Of a stretch of DNA of 10,655 nt, positions 1-7,381 are shown piece after piece (the stretch's first letter is position 1; every line of letters starts with the position of its first letter). The notes under the pieces are model-generated. The model was not told the DNA's origin. It saw only the letters and a program-made list of their open reading frames with translations, and ran no database searches. Origin of the DNA: Paludibacteraceae bacterium (GTDB lineage Bacteria; Bacteroidota; Bacteroidia; Bacteroidales; Paludibacteraceae); the NCBI GenBank assembly GCA_017965125.1, contig JAGCQO010000111.1:1-10655 (forward strand). The letters are read 5' to 3'. The translations under genes were made by a program, and so were the position numbers.

Positions 1-875
1 ACCTGCTTGCGTATGTTGCCGACGTACAGCACCTCGCCCTTGTTGTCGATGCTCGCCGTGCCGGAGATGAACACGTAGCGGCGGTCCGAGAGGTGGACGC
101 ATGTGCCGCGCTCGAAGCTGACGCCGTACTCGTAGGTCGGGTTCAGATAGTCCTTGGCGTAGAGGAACTGCACCTTGTCCTCGGGTATGCCCTTGAGCGC
201 GTAGGCGTCCATCGAGACGTAGTCCTTGTAGTTCTCGCCACGGCCCTGTATTCCTGTGCTGGAGATGAAGTGGGTGTCGGCTGTCAGTCCGTTTCTGTCG
301 AAATACTCGTTGCGCGCACGCACCACGCCGTTGTAGTTCACGTCGATGTTCTGGACATAAATCCATGTGCGCATGCAGTTATCCTTCACGCTCATGCCTT
401 CCTGCGCTAGCATGCGGCCGTAGTCCGAGAAGATATGGTTCATCTGCGCCTTTGATGTCGTCACGCCGGTGCAGTCCTTGCACGACGAGAGGAAGTACTG
501 GTCGTATTCGCCGCCACGCACCACGTGGAGGTCCGACGACACAGCCGTCTCGACATCCGTCTGCAGCCACATCCACAGAGCCACCTTGGTGCCGTCGAGC
601 GGCGGCTGCTCCACTATCGACACGCCGCACGCCTCGCCCTCGGTCGCCGCTTTGAGAATCGGTGTCTGGTTGGCGGCATCGCTCACGAAAAAGCGCATGA
701 ACACCGGCACAGCGCCCTTGGCTTCGTCGGATTCGAGCAGGAGTTTCTTGTGCTCCAGAATGTTCATAAGCTGCTTTTCGAAAGAGCCGTCGAGAACATC
801 GGCATGGATAATCGCGTGACACTCAGATACCTTGTCGCACGAAAGCACGAATGTCTGTATGTTTTTTGTGTTCAT
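1..875 (-). CDS. Rid (YjgF)/chorismatase-like protein, 3' end cut by window edge
   Basis: Partial gene: 291 complete codons are present and the frame is still open at base 1. The start is the ATG at 875-873, after an A/T-rich stretch and 42 bases after the preceding gene's stop. No signal peptide or membrane segment is visible, so the protein is probably cytoplasmic. The C-terminal half carries Rid/YjgF features: CMRTWIYVQNID (residues 167-178), NEYFDRNGL (189-197), HFISSTGIQGRGE (202-214) and FERGTCVHLSDRRYVFISGT (254-273). An N-terminal half of about 130 residues before a recognisable Rid-like domain resembles FkbO/Hyg5-type chorismatases, which hydrolyse chorismate to (dihydro)hydroxybenzoates; many Bacteroidetes relatives are simply called Rid-family proteins. 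A CKDC pair sits at 132-135. It is the only non-exported product of the minus-strand cluster. Membership of the Rid-like superfamily is fairly secure; chorismatase activity is inference, because the C-terminal catalytic part is missing. Confidence 0.75.
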   Translation of the reverse strand, partial: MNTKNIQTFVLSCDKVSECHAIIHADVLDGSFEKQLMNILEHKKLLLESDEAKGAVPVFMRFFVSDAANQTPILKAATEGEACGVSIVEQPPLDGTKVALWMWLQTDVETAVSSDLHVVRGGEYDQYFLSSCKDCTGVTTSKAQMNHIFSDYGRMLAQEGMSVKDNCMRTWIYVQNIDVNYNGVVRARNEYFDRNGLTADTHFISSTGIQGRGENYKDYVSMDAYALKGIPEDKVQFLYAKDYLNPTYEYGVSFERGTCVHLSDRRYVFISGTASIDNKGEVLYVGNIRKQ

Positions 876-917
876 TTTTTATGATGTTTGTATTGTTTGT
901 TTATTCAGGTTTTCGGG

Positions 918-1700
918 TCAATCGATTTTCGCTCCGGCGGTTATCCAGTCGCGCAGGAGTTTCTGATTGTTATAGTCTAAGCCATCGACGTTGCTCACAT
1001 GGTCGTAATGCCAAGGGAGCGTTACGCCGTCGGACTTTGCCGTGGTGGCGACTCTGTAGAGGATGGAGTTCTCCGCATCGCCCGGCGACACCCTTTTGAA
1101 GCCCGGTGTAGTCTTCGACTCCATGGCCACCAGCTCCGAGTAGCTCGCCTCCTTGCCCACGAGGTGCAAATCGGCTGGCGCATTTCCCGAGCCGTGGCAA
1201 CGGAAGCACTTTCCCTTGCCAGCCAGCAGCTTGCAGTAGATGCCGTTATAGACGCTGACGTCCTGTCCGTCCGCCTCGTAGAAAATCGTGTCGCGAGGGT
1301 CCCAGCCCGGATTGTCTTGAAACGAGAAAATCGTGTCGTAGCTGACCACTCTTTTGTAAATCGAGTTTATGGCGCACAGCTCGATGGTCGAGACGGAATT
1401 CTCCATGCCGGACAGCGTGATGTCGAGCGACTCGGCCGACGGAGGGATGATTTTGGAAATCGTCGGGAAGGAGTCGCCCTCGGCAAATCCGGCGACGACG
1501 AGGGTATAGCTTTTGCCCAGACTGCTCCACGACGAGACGTTCGTAAGCGAGCCGGTGAGTCTAACCACATAGCCGTCCTTGAGGGTCATGCTCTTGGCCT
1601 CGGCTATGTCGCCGTCGTCGCACGACGTGAACGACAGCCCCAGCACAAGCATCGACACAAGCCCAAGCAATATCTTCGAGTTTTTATCCATGACAATCAT
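918..1700 (-). CDS. Mono-heme c-type cytochrome lipoprotein
   Basis: A 260-residue exported lipoprotein. A hydrophobic N-terminus (about residues 10-24) ends in SFTSC, with lipidated Cys27 followed by Asp-Asp-Gly-Asp, as expected for a Bacteroidetes lipoprotein. The first 130 or so residues look like a beta-rich domain without a recognised family signature. A single c-heme site, CFRCH, lies at 165-169, and the tail (about 150-260) has the shape of a small cytochrome c domain. The usual distal Met-Pro is not seen; at the expected place stands LPWHYDH (228-234), so a His or another residue may be the sixth ligand. It starts 18 bases after the upstream porin's stop with no promoter between, indicating cotranscription. 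ATG 1691 (MDKNSK) is an equally possible start; both retain the signal. Probable role: electron transfer at the membrane surface, partnering the di-heme protein (inference). Confidence 0.85.
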   Translation of the reverse strand: MIVMDKNSKILLGLVSMLVLGLSFTSCDDGDIAEAKSMTLKDGYVVRLTGSLTNVSSWSSLGKSYTLVVAGFAEGDSFPTISKIIPPSAESLDITLSGMENSVSTIELCAINSIYKRVVSYDTIFSFQDNPGWDPRDTIFYEADGQDVSVYNGIYCKLLAGKGKCFRCHGSGNAPADLHLVGKEASYSELVAMESKTTPGFKRVSPGDAENSILYRVATTAKSDGVTLPWHYDHVSNVDGLDYNNQKLLRDWITAGAKID

Positions 1701-1718
1701 GATTTAAACAACATTTAA

Positions 1719-2936
1719 TCAGAAGCTGTACTGAAGTTGCACCACGCCTTTGTGCATCGACAATCCGAGGTCGTCGAGGTCGCGGTCGAGCTGGGTCTGA
1801 TGACCCGTACGGCCAGTGAACTGGTACATGGCCTGGAGCTTCAGGTTCAGTCGGTTGAAGAAGTAGTTGAAACCGACAGCCGGCATATTCAGGAAGCCGT
1901 CGGCATCGAGGCCGTTGCGGTCCATGAAGTCGTAGCGGAGCGCGGCTTGCAGGCTCTTTGTTATGAAATAGCCGCCCTGCACATAACCGCCGACATAGTC
2001 AAACGACTCGCTGATTTTCTGGCGCTTGGTGAAGCCGACGTGCATGTAGTAAGCCTCGGCAGCAAGATAAAGGCGCTTGTACATCCACGCAGCCTCGAAT
2101 CCGGCACGGGTGTCGTTCGTGCTTTCGCTCTCGCTCTCGACGTTTATGTTGCCCGAAAGCGCAAAGAGCAGCTTGTTCTCGTTCAGACGGTTAGGGTCGC
2201 CCTGTGTGGAAGGCATAACGCCGAAAGGCATGAACGAGACGCGTCCGGCGTAGAGCAACGACGGGATGTGCCAATCGTCGCTGAAGGTCTTCGTGGCCAA
2301 GTTGGTTGACGCGCCCGTGCCGTTCCAGACGCCAGCCTCGTAGCCGAACTTGCCGCCGACGAGTCCGTGCACCTCGATGCCCAAGTCCCAGCCGGTGCTC
2401 ATGGATGGCGTCACGGCGTTCAGGACGTAAGGCATTATGACCTCGGCCGAAAGCGAAGTCGGCCTCGACGGCATAAGCGAGCCGCCAAGCGTCGTCAGGA
2501 AGGCGTGGGTGAACGGCGTCTTGAACTTACCCACCTTGACGGCAAACGGCTCGACGACCTTGACATCGAACCACGCCTGCTGAAGGATTTTCGCTCCGCT
2601 GGCCGCCGCGTTTATAGACAGGTTGAACGACACCTTGTCGAACGCCTTTCCCGTAAAGCCCAGCACCGCATACGGCACAGAGAAGCCGGCGTTCTCGATG
2701 TTGTCCTGGTTGTAGGCCTTGTCCAGCCCCTCGTCGTCATACCAGTTGAAGTTGCCGGCGGTCTGAACCATGAGGTACGGCTTGAAAACGAAGTCGCCCT
2801 TCTTCGACTGAATCGAAAAGCCCTTGCGGTCCGCCAACGACACGACACCGTTCTCCGTGTCTTCTTCCTCCTGCTGCGCCATCGACGACAGCGGCAACAG
2901 GAAAGCCAATGCTGATGCTAAAAATATCTTCTTCAT
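1719..2936 (-). CDS. OprO/OprP-like outer-membrane porin (second porin of the cluster)
   Basis: Exported beta-barrel protein of 405 residues from the start chosen here. The frame is open to an ATG at 2963, but the ATG at 2936 gives a standard signal peptide (MKKIFLASALAFLLPLSSMA, cleavage before QQ), so the longer start is unlikely. The sequence alternates polar and aromatic residues throughout. It contains a phosphate-selective-porin-like stretch, VKVGKFKTPF (about residues 114-123), then LMPSRPTS, and ends in LQYSF with a terminal Phe, the typical barrel-assembly signal. The family forms outer-membrane channels for anions or other small solutes; the substrate cannot be read from the sequence. 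It lies 36 bases after the di-heme gene and 18 bases before the cytochrome gene, without a visible promoter on either side, so it should be part of the same transcript. Confidence 0.85.
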   Translation of the reverse strand: MKKIFLASALAFLLPLSSMAQQEEEDTENGVVSLADRKGFSIQSKKGDFVFKPYLMVQTAGNFNWYDDEGLDKAYNQDNIENAGFSVPYAVLGFTGKAFDKVSFNLSINAAASGAKILQQAWFDVKVVEPFAVKVGKFKTPFTHAFLTTLGGSLMPSRPTSLSAEVIMPYVLNAVTPSMSTGWDLGIEVHGLVGGKFGYEAGVWNGTGASTNLATKTFSDDWHIPSLLYAGRVSFMPFGVMPSTQGDPNRLNENKLLFALSGNINVESESESTNDTRAGFEAAWMYKRLYLAAEAYYMHVGFTKRQKISESFDYVGGYVQGGYFITKSLQAALRYDFMDRNGLDADGFLNMPAVGFNYFFNRLNLKLQAMYQFTGRTGHQTQLDRDLDDLGLSMHKGVVQLQYSF

Positions 2937-2972
2937 TTTATGTGAGTTTATGTTATTGTTCATTTTCGTTAT

Positions 2973-4391
2973 TTACAGCGAGTTGAGGAACGCCAGCAGG
3001 GCGTCGCGGTCTCGTTTGCTCATTTTCTTGAATATGTTCTTGGAAGCCTCGCCTTCGCCTCCGTGCCACATTATCGCCTCGGTCAGGTTGCGCGCTCGGC
3101 CGTCGTGCAGGAAGTACGTGTGGCCGTTGACCACCTTCTGCAGGCCTATGCCCCAGAGCGGCGTCGTGCGCCATTCGTTTCCGCGTGCGAGTCCGCTGAC
3201 GTAGTTGTCGTTCAGCCCGACGCCCATAATCTCCGAGCCCATGTCGTGCAGCAGGTAGTCGCTGTACGGATGGATGGTCTGGTTGCCGAGCCATGGCAGC
3301 CGGGTGCCGTTCAGCAGCACGCTTCCGCCAGGACGAGTGTGCAGCGTCGTGACGTGGCAGAGGTGGCACTTGGCCTTATAGAACATCTGCTCGCCGCGCT
3401 TCACGACAGAGTCGTTCACGTTGCGTCGCGCCGGCACACCGAGGCTCTGCATGTACAAATCGACGTCCTCCATGTCCTCGGTCGAGACCTCAAGCTCGCC
3501 GTACGACAAACCCATCATCGCGCCGTCGTTCAACTGCGTCTGCCCCTCGCATATTTCCTCCGGGAAGCGTGAGTTGGTGTAACCCATGTCGCTCGAGAAG
3601 CCGAGCTCCACAGTCAGGTCGGCGTGCTGGGCCTTGTTGCCGCTCAGTCCGAGCTGATATTTGCCGCGCTCGGTTATGTAGTTGCACCGTCCGGAGATGC
3701 CGTATTCGGGGTAGTTGCTCTTCGCCGCGAGCGCCTCTATCTCCTTCGGATCTATGGCCATCATCTGCCCCATGCCGACGTGGCGCAGAGGTGTGCGCAC
3801 AGTGCAGAAAAGCTCGTCGGGCGAAATGCTGTCGGCGTACCATTCGGTTATCTCGTAAGTGAAGTAGCAAAGCTGATACGGCTCGCCGTCGGGGAAGGTG
3901 AAGTCTTGGTAGTGCTTCTCGGCCTTGAACTTGCCTTCTGGCTTCACGCCGTAAATAGACTGGTCATGGAGCACACGGCCATAATTCTGGAAGAACTTGC
4001 CGTTCTTGCGGCTGATGTAAACCAAAGCCGTGGTCATGCCGGCCACACCGCTGCCCTCCTTGCTCGTCCACATAGCCGGAGTGGTCGTTCCCGTGCTGTG
4101 GTGGCAGCTTCCGCAGCTGTATCCCACATAGACCGGACCCAGACCCGAGTTCTCCGTCGGGCCGTCGTCATAGAGTTGGTCGCCACGGTTGAAGCGAGTG
4201 AACGTCGTGCCCGTGACCCAAGGCGCTTCCGTGTCGTAGGCGTGGGACGTGCTCGAGTAGATGGTTGACGTACCTGCCGACAGCGCATAGCCCTCCTTTG
4301 CCTCTATATACTCGACGCCCTCCTCCTCGCACGACGAGAGAGCCGCCAACGAGAGAGCGATGAAGAAAAACGACCTGATGGTACTTTTCAT
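2973..4391 (-). CDS. Di-heme oxidoreductase lipoprotein (DHOR family, COG3488/DUF1111)
   Basis: A 472-residue lipoprotein from the start used here. An upstream ATG at 4421 would add ten polar residues ahead of an ordinary signal (MKSTIRSFFFIALSLAALSSC) and would run through a palindrome, so ATG 4391 is preferred. Lipid Cys is residue 21, followed by three Glu. Two c-heme sites are present: CGSCH (93-97) and CHLCH (342-346). Family hallmarks follow the second heme: TIHPYSDYLLHDMG (382-395), EWRTTPLWGIGL (416-427) and FLHDGRARNLTEAIMWHGGE (437-456). The family is related to MauG-like di-heme peroxidases, but its reaction is not settled; proteobacterial members often neighbour imelysin genes. 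Four further cysteines between the hemes (185, 196, 246, 291) could form disulfides. Family assignment is firm; a role in iron oxidation or reduction or electron transfer is inference. Confidence 0.92.
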   Translation of the reverse strand: MKSTIRSFFFIALSLAALSSCEEEGVEYIEAKEGYALSAGTSTIYSSTSHAYDTEAPWVTGTTFTRFNRGDQLYDDGPTENSGLGPVYVGYSCGSCHHSTGTTTPAMWTSKEGSGVAGMTTALVYISRKNGKFFQNYGRVLHDQSIYGVKPEGKFKAEKHYQDFTFPDGEPYQLCYFTYEITEWYADSISPDELFCTVRTPLRHVGMGQMMAIDPKEIEALAAKSNYPEYGISGRCNYITERGKYQLGLSGNKAQHADLTVELGFSSDMGYTNSRFPEEICEGQTQLNDGAMMGLSYGELEVSTEDMEDVDLYMQSLGVPARRNVNDSVVKRGEQMFYKAKCHLCHVTTLHTRPGGSVLLNGTRLPWLGNQTIHPYSDYLLHDMGSEIMGVGLNDNYVSGLARGNEWRTTPLWGIGLQKVVNGHTYFLHDGRARNLTEAIMWHGGEGEASKNIFKKMSKRDRDALLAFLNSL

Positions 4392-4415
4392 AAACAACTG
4401 TTTGTTTTTATGGTT

Positions 4416-4430
4416 TGTCACAATGCGACA
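4416..4430. promoter_or_regulatory. Candidate operator: 15-bp imperfect palindrome upstream of the di-heme gene
   Basis: TGTCACAATGCGACA is symmetric about base 4423, with the pattern TGTC-x-CA-n-TG-x-GACA: six of seven arm pairs match. It ends 25 bases upstream of the preferred ATG of the di-heme gene. With a one-base centre it would make a poor RNA hairpin, so a DNA-binding site is the likelier reading. No regulator is assigned and no convincing TAnnTTTG box was found next to it. Confidence 0.3.
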
Positions 4431-4445
4431 CTTATGAAAAAAAGA

Positions 4446-4491
4446 CCTAATAAAAATTGCTGCTCGGGACCTCCCGATTTATTACCAGCAA
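4446..4491 (-). terminator. Terminator-like hairpin between the imelysin and di-heme genes
   Basis: On the minus strand, outer arms TTGCTG (4491-4486) and CAGCAA (4462-4457) enclose a perfect six-base inner palindrome, TCGGGA/TCCCGA (4477-4464). The outer 3' arm is followed by TTTTTATT (4456-4449). The outer stem is separated from the inner one by an asymmetric bulge of about eight bases, so the structure is imperfect. It lies about 90 bases after the imelysin stop codon. It could end or attenuate the porin-imelysin transcript before the di-heme gene. The 90 bases before it hold only one short additional hairpin (TCGGT/ACCGA near 4502-4517) and no supported gene. Confidence 0.45.
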
Positions 4492-4582
4492 AGACGGAGT
4501 CTCGGTTTCGCCACCGATAACACCGTCCATGCCATTGTCATTCAGCGCCATAGCCTAAGCCACAGCGCCGGATGCCGATTCA

Positions 4583-5749
4583 TTAATCCTTGACTGTACG
4601 AGCCTTGCCGTCCTTGAAAATCAGGAACTCGAGTGTGTGGAATCCACGTATAGCCTGAGCCGCCTCGATAGACGCGCTTTCCTCGTCATACTCGCCTGTC
4701 CATCCGAGCGCCGAGAAGTCGCCGTTCTTGATTATGGCTACGATGTCCGACTGCGACAGCGGCCATGAGTCCATGTTTGGGTCGAGGCCTTTGTCAGCCA
4801 CCGGTCCGAAGAGGAACGCCTCGCTCGACTCCCATGGCTCGCGGGCTGCTAACCAAAGCTCAGCCAGCGACTCGAACTTGCTGTTCGAAGGCGACGCCAC
4901 GAATGCGTTCACGCCTGCGAGGAGCGCCGCGTTGGCGTCTGCCAGCTCCTTGTACGTAGGCAGCACCACGTTGTCAACGTAGTTCTCGTTTATCAGCCTG
5001 AGCTTCTCGTCGGAGATGGCAGTCACGTCGATGCTCTCAAGGGCAGTCTTGAGGTCGGCGCAAGCGGCCTGAGCCTCGATGGCCTCGGCTGAGTTGATGT
5101 TATTGCGGAAAGGCTGCGGGATAGCGAGGATGGCATTGATAGCCGCTGTGATTTTCGCGTCAACGTCGGCAGCCACTGCTGGCGCAGCCTCAGAAAGGGC
5201 TGTGTACAGCGAGTTCGCGGCCTTGGTCTGGTTGCGCGAGCCGTAGAAGGCGTTCTGGATGGACTTGATGTTATTCGAGTAGTCCACACGAGAGTGCCAG
5301 CTGTACCATGACTCCACAGCGTAAAGGGCGTCGGTCGTCTTGCCGGCCTGGAACAGAGCGATAGGGTCGCCGATTTTTGACTCGCCCACCTCATTGGCGA
5401 TGTCGATGCATCCGTCGATTATCTGCTGTGTGGCGTCACCCACGGCTGCGAACGACGAGCCCGTCTGTCCTGCCGACTTGAAGTTCGATGCGTATGACAC
5501 ACCGCCGTCGTAGCTTGAGTTCCAGTCGTTGTAGAGCTCTGTCGCGTCGGCGTTCAGATAAGTGGCCACGGCCTGCATGTACTTGCCCCAGTTGACGGCG
5601 TTGTCGGCTGCGTAGTCGAGCGAGTCGGCCGCCGTAGAAGCTGAAGTGTTACGCACAGACGAAGAGTTTTTGTCGTCATCGCTGCATGATGACACAGACA
5701 TAGCGACACCCATCAGGAGCGCGAGTCCGTAAACGAATCTTTTTTTCAT
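4583..5749 (-). CDS. Imelysin-like (MEROPS M75 family) lipoprotein, circularly permuted type
   Basis: A 388-residue lipoprotein. The start at 5749 gives MKKRFVYGLALLMGVAMSVSSC, lipid Cys22 followed by Ser and three Asp; an ATG at 5800 would add 17 residues and overlap the porin gene, so it is rejected. The body is Ala-rich and helical. Family marks include REPWESSEAFLFGP (333-346), MDSWPLSQSDI (355-365) and the GxHxxE motif as GFHTLE (369-374), only 14 residues from the end. In canonical imelysins this motif lies in the N-terminal half; the published Bacteroides ovatus imelysin-like structure has a circularly permuted topology, which fits this order. The family was once called a peptidase (insulin-cleaving) but is now regarded as non-peptidase and implicated in iron uptake. 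It follows the first porin by 32 bases, indicating cotranscription. The surface-exposed or periplasmic side of the lipoprotein cannot be decided. Confidence 0.9.
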   Translation of the reverse strand: MKKRFVYGLALLMGVAMSVSSCSDDDKNSSSVRNTSASTAADSLDYAADNAVNWGKYMQAVATYLNADATELYNDWNSSYDGGVSYASNFKSAGQTGSSFAAVGDATQQIIDGCIDIANEVGESKIGDPIALFQAGKTTDALYAVESWYSWHSRVDYSNNIKSIQNAFYGSRNQTKAANSLYTALSEAAPAVAADVDAKITAAINAILAIPQPFRNNINSAEAIEAQAACADLKTALESIDVTAISDEKLRLINENYVDNVVLPTYKELADANAALLAGVNAFVASPSNSKFESLAELWLAAREPWESSEAFLFGPVADKGLDPNMDSWPLSQSDIVAIIKNGDFSALGWTGEYDEESASIEAAQAIRGFHTLEFLIFKDGKARTVKD

Positions 5750-5781
5750 AAGTCTTGTTTTTATTTGTTTTATTAGGTGAT

Positions 5782-7347
5782 TTATTTCTTCGCGAACCAT
5801 CCGACATAAGCAATGCCGATGGACAAGTCATTCTCGGTGTTTATCTTCGTGCCCTTCACCACATAGCCGTTGTCGCGGAACGGGTTGTCTGTGCCGAAGT
5901 GGCGTGTGGTCCAGTCTGCTTTTATGACCAAGTTGGGCAATGCGAACCAGTTGATGCCGACAGTCCACATGGCGACCTCCGTCCTCGGGTCCGACGTCTT
6001 CACATCGTCCTTCCACTGCGGATTGTAGTATTCATATCGTGCGAACGGCATTATCTTGACAGGCTTCTTCGACGGGATGAACGCGCCGATGTTTATTCCC
6101 ACCTCGCCGGCGTAGCTCACTGCCTCGTGGTAAGGTATCGTTCCGCTGAGCATGCCCGAAGGCGAAGTGATGATGGGCGTGTACTTGGCGCCGGTGAATC
6201 CCGCCGTCTTGGCGAGCTTATCGACGTTGCCCACGTTGCCGTAAAGGAAGTTCGCACGAGCCGTGACGTACTTGTTCTTATACTCCGCGTCGGCCGAGTA
6301 AAGGCGCACGGGCAACGACAGCGAGTAGTATTTATACGGCTTTATGGCGTTCTTGCCGGCGTCTCTCAGGTAATACCAGCTGCCGCCGACTCTCAGGCCC
6401 GGCACGCCGTTGTAGTTCAGTCGAGCCACATAAGCCGGACAGCTGAAATTGTCCTCCTCGAAGATGCCCTGCTTCGCCACCCCCACGAACTCGTATCTGT
6501 CGAACTCGTCGGCCGTGAGCCCCGTGACTATCTGCAACTGGTAGTCGAAGTCGTACCAGCCCTTGCCTATCGAACCGAAAAGCTCAAGACCGGTCTCGTG
6601 CCATGTCGAAGGGATTATCTTCGTCTCGCCTTCCGGACGACGTGTCCCGAAGAAATTGACCGGCTCGTGTCGGTAGTTCGTCAGCCCGACCGGCACGATG
6701 ATGTGTCCGGCACGCACATTGAGCTCCCGGAAAATCGTGGCGGTGATGTGGAACTGCTCCAAAGCGACCTCGCCGCCCTTCTCCACCTCAAACTCCGCCT
6801 CGCCGTTCTCCGAGCCTGTCCCGGTCTCGTACTCATACGTCGAGCCCGTTCCTCCGGACTCGAACTCTATCTCGGCGCCAAGCTGAAACCAGTGGTTGAA
6901 CTTGTAGTCGCCGGCCAGCACAAAGCGCGGGATGGAGATGCGGCCTTTCTCCTCGCGGTAGTTGCCGTAAGGGGCGTTGAAGCGGTTGGGGCCGTAGTCC
7001 ATATAGCTGGCGACCATCTCGCCGTAGCCTCCCACACGAAACTTCGTGAAGTCCTCGTTGTCCTTGTACTCCTTGTTGAACCCGAGCACGACCTTCGATT
7101 TCTTCTTTTTCCCAGTGTCATGCTTCTCGCCTCTGTTGCCGCGTGTGGCGCCGGTCTGGCCATCGATCGCGTCGCAGCATCCTGCGTGAGCCGTCTCGCC
7201 GCCTCGCTGGGCATTCTCTATCGCCTCCACTCTTCTAAGCAACGAATCGTAGGCGGCACGGCTGACCGTCTCGTCATTTTCGGACATCACCATAGCCGGC
7301 ATTGCCAACGCGCAAAACGCAAGTATATATGCTTTTTTAGTTTTCAT
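5782..7347 (-). CDS. Outer-membrane porin with N-terminal coiled coil (first gene of the cluster)
   Basis: A 521-residue exported protein. ATG 7347 (MKTKKAYILAFCALAMPAMVMS) is chosen over ATG 7356, since three extra residues add nothing and the promoter predicts a short leader. After the signal comes a heptad-like stretch, YDSLLRRVEAIENAQ (about 33-47), an adjacent Cys pair (57-58) and a basic linker KKKKSK (about 80-85), then the beta-barrel. The segment VRAGHIIVPVGLTNYRHEPV (about 211-230), followed by IIPSTWHETGLELFG, resembles OprO/OprP-type porins (COG3746-like). The end, GWFAKK, lacks a terminal Phe, unlike the second porin. Coiled-coil N-termini in such porins may help trimerisation. 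Being promoter-proximal and 32 bases before the imelysin gene, it probably opens the operon; the substrate is unknown. Confidence 0.85.
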   Translation of the reverse strand: MKTKKAYILAFCALAMPAMVMSENDETVSRAAYDSLLRRVEAIENAQRGGETAHAGCCDAIDGQTGATRGNRGEKHDTGKKKKSKVVLGFNKEYKDNEDFTKFRVGGYGEMVASYMDYGPNRFNAPYGNYREEKGRISIPRFVLAGDYKFNHWFQLGAEIEFESGGTGSTYEYETGTGSENGEAEFEVEKGGEVALEQFHITATIFRELNVRAGHIIVPVGLTNYRHEPVNFFGTRRPEGETKIIPSTWHETGLELFGSIGKGWYDFDYQLQIVTGLTADEFDRYEFVGVAKQGIFEEDNFSCPAYVARLNYNGVPGLRVGGSWYYLRDAGKNAIKPYKYYSLSLPVRLYSADAEYKNKYVTARANFLYGNVGNVDKLAKTAGFTGAKYTPIITSPSGMLSGTIPYHEAVSYAGEVGINIGAFIPSKKPVKIMPFARYEYYNPQWKDDVKTSDPRTEVAMWTVGINWFALPNLVIKADWTTRHFGTDNPFRDNGYVVKGTKINTENDLSIGIAYVGWFAKK

Positions 7348-7381
7348 AACAGACATTGATTTTTCTCGTTTTTTTCCACTG

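Noticed and set aside
4392..4421. Upstream ATG extending the di-heme protein by ten residues
   Set aside because: The extension is polar, precedes a normal lipoprotein signal, and its start lies inside a palindromic candidate operator. The same logic removes the longer starts at 2963 and 5800.
4447..4551. A 34-codon minus-strand frame in the gap after the imelysin gene
   Set aside because: It has no recognisable features, and its 3' half coincides with the terminator-like hairpin.
4583..5749. Calling the imelysin protein an insulin-cleaving peptidase
   Set aside because: Structural work on the family found that the GxHxxE region differs from HxxE metallopeptidases, so peptidase activity is not supported.
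5755..7359. A 534-codon open frame on the plus strand lying opposite the first porin gene
   Set aside because: It is fully antisense to a well-supported porin with signal peptide, barrel pattern and promoter. Its translation is rich in Arg, Val and Leu without domain features, as expected from G/C-ending codons on the other strand. Similar antisense frames over the other genes were rejected for the same reason.
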